Of a DNA stretch of 8,991 nt, positions 6,118 to 8,991 are shown piece after piece. Position 1 is the stretch's first letter; each line of letters starts with the position of its first letter. A program made the translations under genes and the position numbers. The notes beneath the pieces are model-generated. The model was not told where the DNA came from and ran no database searches. It saw nothing but the letters and a program-made list of their open reading frames with translations. The DNA comes from Prolixibacteraceae bacterium (GTDB lineage Bacteria > Bacteroidota > Bacteroidia > Bacteroidales > Prolixibacteraceae): positions 1,142 through 10,132 of the forward strand of contig DMFR01000170.1 of assembly GCA_003450125.1 (NCBI GenBank), given 5' to 3'.

Positions 6118-8709
6118 TTATTTATGCAGATATTTGGCTACAGTGGTCAATACATCATCCATCCTGATGGGTTTTATCAGGACTTCATTGCATCCCGAAT
6201 CATAACACTTTTGCTTGTCTTCAGCCATGGCATAGGCCGTTTGGGCGATGATCGGGATATTATGGTCTTTCAGCCTGATTTGAGAGGTCGCCTCATATCC
6301 GCTGATTTCGGGCAACTGTATATCCATCAGGATAAGATCGATTTTTGTGGTATTGAAGATGGTCAGGACATCAATTCCGTCTTTTGCCCAAATAATGTTG
6401 GCCCCTGTCTTTTGCAGAATGCTGTTGAGGTATTCATAATTATAGGGGGTATCTTCTGCCACCATGATGGTGAAGTTGCTAAAATCGTATTTCCCTTGCG
6501 TGGGTGCTTTGACCGCTGACCGGACCATCGGGATCTTTATCTTATCGTAAGGCAGGGTTAAGAAAAAGACACTGCCTTCGCCGGCGATGGATTTCACATT
6601 GATATCTCCGCCCAGCAATAGGGCTAAATCTTTACAAATGGATAGTCCAAGGCCGGAATCTCCGCCGGGAGTGCCGGTATCGTCCGAGTAGTTGAATCGT
6701 TTGAATATATCTTTGATCCGTTCAGGGGGTATGCCTGCACCAGTATCAGAAACAAAAAACCTTAATTTATTGTCACTTATAATATTGTATCCAATTTCTA
6801 TTTGTCCGGTTTCGGTATATTTCAGTGCATTCAGGAACAGATTATTTAAGATTTGCTTCAACCGGTATGGATCGGTAAATATGACATCGTGGTGTGCTTC
6901 TTCGGGAAGTTGGAAAACGAGCTTCAGATTTTTATTTTGTTTTCGCTTCAAAAAGTTGTTGTAAGTCATTTCAAGCTCGGAGAACAATTCCCCCAAAGCA
7001 CAAGCCTCCTTTTTAATTTTAAGCTCATTGGCCTCAATTTTTGAAACATCGATAATGTCGTCGATCAACCGTAGCAAAGCCTGGCTGTTTTCTTCGATGA
7101 TATCAGTGTATTTATTGCGTTTCTGTGTGGGAAGCAGTTCGTTTTTCATCAATTCACTGAAGCCAATGATGGTATTGATCGGGGTCCTGATTTCGTGGCT
7201 CATATTGGCCAGGAAATGATTCTTGTAATTATTGGCGCTTTCAGCCTCCTGTTTTGCTTTTTTAAGGTCTCGCTCGATTTTCTTCAAATAGGTGATGTTT
7301 TCTGAAATTTTTACATAATGGGTAATGGTTCCAAAATTGTTTCTGATGGGCGAAATACTTGCCAGTTCCCAGTAATATTCCCCTGTTTTTTTCCGGTTTT
7401 TAAATTCTCCCTGCCATTCATTGCCGGCACTGATGGTTTTCCATAGTTTTTCATAAAAACTGTCAGGCTGAAATCCCGATTTCAGGATACTGGGTTTTTT
7501 ACCAAGTATTTCCTGATCGCTCCATCCGGTGATCTTGCAAAAAGCAGGATTAAAGAATTCGATGTAGCCTTCTTTATCGGTTATGATCACGGCAATAGGG
7601 CTTTGAAGGATGGCCTGGTGCAGCTTGGTATATTCGTTTTCCGATTTTTTCTCTTCCGTAATGTCACGGTGGGTTCCAAACATGCGGATGGCCTTGCCGT
7701 TGATGTCCCGGATTACAGAAGCACGGCTCTTGATCCACACGTATTTTCCACTTTTATGCTTCATCCTGAATTCGGCTTCATAGACATACAGATCGCTATT
7801 GATGAAATCATTAATAAAATGAATCATCCGGTCTTTGTCTTCCGGGTGGAGCAATTCTTCCCAAACGGAGTAATTCTCCTCCAGTTCATCGGGGTAATAG
7901 CCAAGAATCAATTTCCATTTTCTGGAATAATAGGTTTTACCTGTACCCACCAGGTAGTCCCAAATGCCCAGATCGGCTGCTTCGACGGCTAACTGAAAGC
8001 GTTGTTCACTTTCGCGTAATTTTTCTTCTATTTTCTTGTACTTGTTGATATTTTTCAGAACAATCAAGACCGATTGTTGCTTGCTGGTGGGATCTGTTTC
8101 GGGGAAAAAAGTGATGTTCCACCATTTGGCACGTTCCAGTTTTTTGATCTGAATGTCTTCTTCAATCTTCTTTTGTTGCTGGAACGCCTTATTGATCAGT
8201 TCAGTAATCTGGGTGGTTTTATCTCCAAACAAGGCAATGTCTTCAATCGATTTTCCTTTTAGCTCACTGGCGATTTCCCCCAGCTTAGGAGAGGCGTTTT
8301 TAGAAATTTCGGCCACCTGCAAATCAGGATTTACCCGGATAAATATTTCCTTGAGTTTTTCAGGTAAGGTCTGATGGTCAAATTTTTCCTCTTCCTGCGT
8401 TTCTTCAAAACTAAGGATGATAAATCCTGAAACGATGGGAGTCAGGGCAATGGCTACAGTGGTATTTTTTCTTTCAAATAAAAAGTGCCTGATTCGCCGG
8501 GCCGCGATGGCCGGTAAAATTTCTTCCTTGAAATAGGCACGCATATTTTTATTCAAAGCCTCGATGACATGAAGCAAACTATCGTTTTGATCAATGTTCT
8601 CAATTCTGAGAATCTGGTGGATATGACCTGAAATTTCTTCTATTTGAAGAGTTTCATTGATACGGATATAACCAGAATAACATTTAGTTTTTTCGTTTTT
8701 AATAAACAT
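6118..8709 (-). CDS. soluble hybrid sensor histidine kinase with multiple PAS domains and a C-terminal receiver
   Basis: An 863-aa protein with no hydrophobic segment long enough for a membrane helix, so probably cytoplasmic. Two clear PAS domains with PAC-type ends lie at about 232-352 (FGTHRDITEEKK end) and 355-478 (YVKISENITYLKK end). Residues 1-105 and 115-228 look like two more, divergent PAS folds. A short coiled coil leads to the HisKA domain with phospho-acceptor His505 in FLANMSHEIRTP. The ATPase domain shows the N-box (Asn623, Asn627), DTGAGIP from Asp655, and GDSGLGLSI from 683. The receiver (about 746-863) has the acidic pair Glu752-Asp753, phospho-acceptor Asp796, Thr824 and Lys846, all as expected for an active domain. 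There is no DNA-binding output and no response regulator nearby, so phosphate probably passes on to a phosphotransfer protein elsewhere. Signal unknown. The ATG at 8709 is preceded by an AT-rich 175-bp spacer. Confidence 0.93.
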   Translation of the reverse strand: MFIKNEKTKCYSGYIRINETLQIEEISGHIHQILRIENIDQNDSLLHVIEALNKNMRAYFKEEILPAIAARRIRHFLFERKNTTVAIALTPIVSGFIILSFEETQEEEKFDHQTLPEKLKEIFIRVNPDLQVAEISKNASPKLGEIASELKGKSIEDIALFGDKTTQITELINKAFQQQKKIEEDIQIKKLERAKWWNITFFPETDPTSKQQSVLIVLKNINKYKKIEEKLRESEQRFQLAVEAADLGIWDYLVGTGKTYYSRKWKLILGYYPDELEENYSVWEELLHPEDKDRMIHFINDFINSDLYVYEAEFRMKHKSGKYVWIKSRASVIRDINGKAIRMFGTHRDITEEKKSENEYTKLHQAILQSPIAVIITDKEGYIEFFNPAFCKITGWSDQEILGKKPSILKSGFQPDSFYEKLWKTISAGNEWQGEFKNRKKTGEYYWELASISPIRNNFGTITHYVKISENITYLKKIERDLKKAKQEAESANNYKNHFLANMSHEIRTPINTIIGFSELMKNELLPTQKRNKYTDIIEENSQALLRLIDDIIDVSKIEANELKIKKEACALGELFSELEMTYNNFLKRKQNKNLKLVFQLPEEAHHDVIFTDPYRLKQILNNLFLNALKYTETGQIEIGYNIISDNKLRFFVSDTGAGIPPERIKDIFKRFNYSDDTGTPGGDSGLGLSICKDLALLLGGDINVKSIAGEGSVFFLTLPYDKIKIPMVRSAVKAPTQGKYDFSNFTIMVAEDTPYNYEYLNSILQKTGANIIWAKDGIDVLTIFNTTKIDLILMDIQLPEISGYEATSQIRLKDHNIPIIAQTAYAMAEDKQKCYDSGCNEVLIKPIRMDDVLTTVAKYLHK

Positions 8710-8884
8710 AGTTCGGTAGTGTTTATTTACCTTAAATTTAAAAAATTAAGTGTTACAAATACGCATACCTTTGATTTTTTTATTCTTTTTCCGAGAACTC
8801 ACTAATTTTATTTCTTTTTGAGCCGTTTGGAGTCGCAATTTGAATTCCATACCGGGCCATATTCGATCCTTTTAAGGCATTGAA

Positions 8885-8991
8885 TCAAGTGTAATACAGA
8901 AAACGTTTAATTTTCTGGGTAGGCGTCTTTTCAAATGGATTAGGCTGTAAAACAATGCGTTGAATTTTTGAAAACTTGTTCACTTGCTCAT
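8885..8991 (-). CDS. AMP-forming acyl-CoA ligase, C-terminal fragment (5' partial at window edge)
   Basis: Only the last 34 complete codons and the stop are in the window. They read EQVNKFSKIQRIVL, then a tail containing PNPFEKTPTQKIKRFLYYT. This matches the end of AMP-dependent synthetases/ligases, including the A10 motif (usually P-K-T-x-S-G-K-I-x-R; here EKTPTQKIKR), whose last lysine before Ile is the catalytic residue of the adenylation step. The VNKFSKI stretch before it is typical of long-chain fatty-acid-CoA ligases in Bacteroidota. Such enzymes activate fatty acids with ATP and CoA. The gene runs in the same direction as the downstream sensor kinase, with a 175-bp gap. The identification rests on a short stretch, though the motif is distinctive. 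Confidence 0.78.
   Translation of the reverse strand, partial: EQVNKFSKIQRIVLQPNPFEKTPTQKIKRFLYYT

Noticed and set aside
5231..6120. The two repeat copies as integron attC sites.
   Set aside because: The imperfect stem is suggestive, but no GTTRRRY / RYYYAAC core pair sits at the stem ends and no integrase or cassette organisation is visible.
8710..8770. A TAAATTTA box and upstream TTTG as a promoter for the sensor kinase.
   Set aside because: The -7 match is imperfect (final base A) and the spacing of about 15 nt is shorter than usual; such AT-rich strings are common here.
8780..8860. A 26-codon minus-strand frame starting MARYGIQIATPNG, with an AGGA 8 nt upstream, in the spacer before the sensor kinase.
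   Set aside because: It is very short, matches nothing I recognise, and a chance frame with a weak ribosome site is likely in an AT-rich gap.

Overview
The window looks like chromosomal DNA from a Bacteroidota bacterium, probably Bacteroidales-like. This rests on protein character (the glycosyltransferase fusion, the hybrid kinase, the acyl-CoA ligase tail), AT-rich spacers and one exact TAnnTTTG-type -7 element. No rRNA, tRNA, CRISPR array, transposase or phage gene was seen. The organism call is inference.

Left part, plus strand (1-2245): two overlapping genes encode the two halves of a heterodimeric ABC exporter. The first is cut by the window edge. Its nucleotide-binding domain has Asp in place of the catalytic Glu and Gln in place of the switch His. 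The second subunit has an altered signature motif (ISLGQ). Together these predict one degenerate and one hydrolytic ATP site. A 523-bp convergent spacer follows (2246-2768), with inverted copies of an 8-bp tandem repeat and no convincing gene.

Right part, all minus strand (2769-8991), in transcription order: the tail of an AMP-forming acyl-CoA ligase (partial, right edge); a large soluble hybrid histidine kinase with several PAS-type sensors and a C-terminal receiver; recR (recombination mediator); a family 2 glycosyltransferase fused to a membrane and Rossmann region and to a sugar-phosphotransferase-like tail whose catalytic middle is missing; and a GNAT acetyltransferase coupled to it by a 4-bp ATGA overlap.

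The most unusual structure is a repeat of about 95 bp present twice, in the kinase-recR and recR-glycosyltransferase spacers. The copies are about 80% identical, with one 1-nt gap. Each begins at the stop codon of the upstream gene, carries a conserved imperfect stem (CATGGAACTCGCCA pairing with TGGCTCGTTTCATG) and is bounded by short direct repeats of the form TAAnnnATGAAA. It behaves like a small dispersed palindromic element, and removing one unit would place recR and the glycosyltransferase 3 nt apart.
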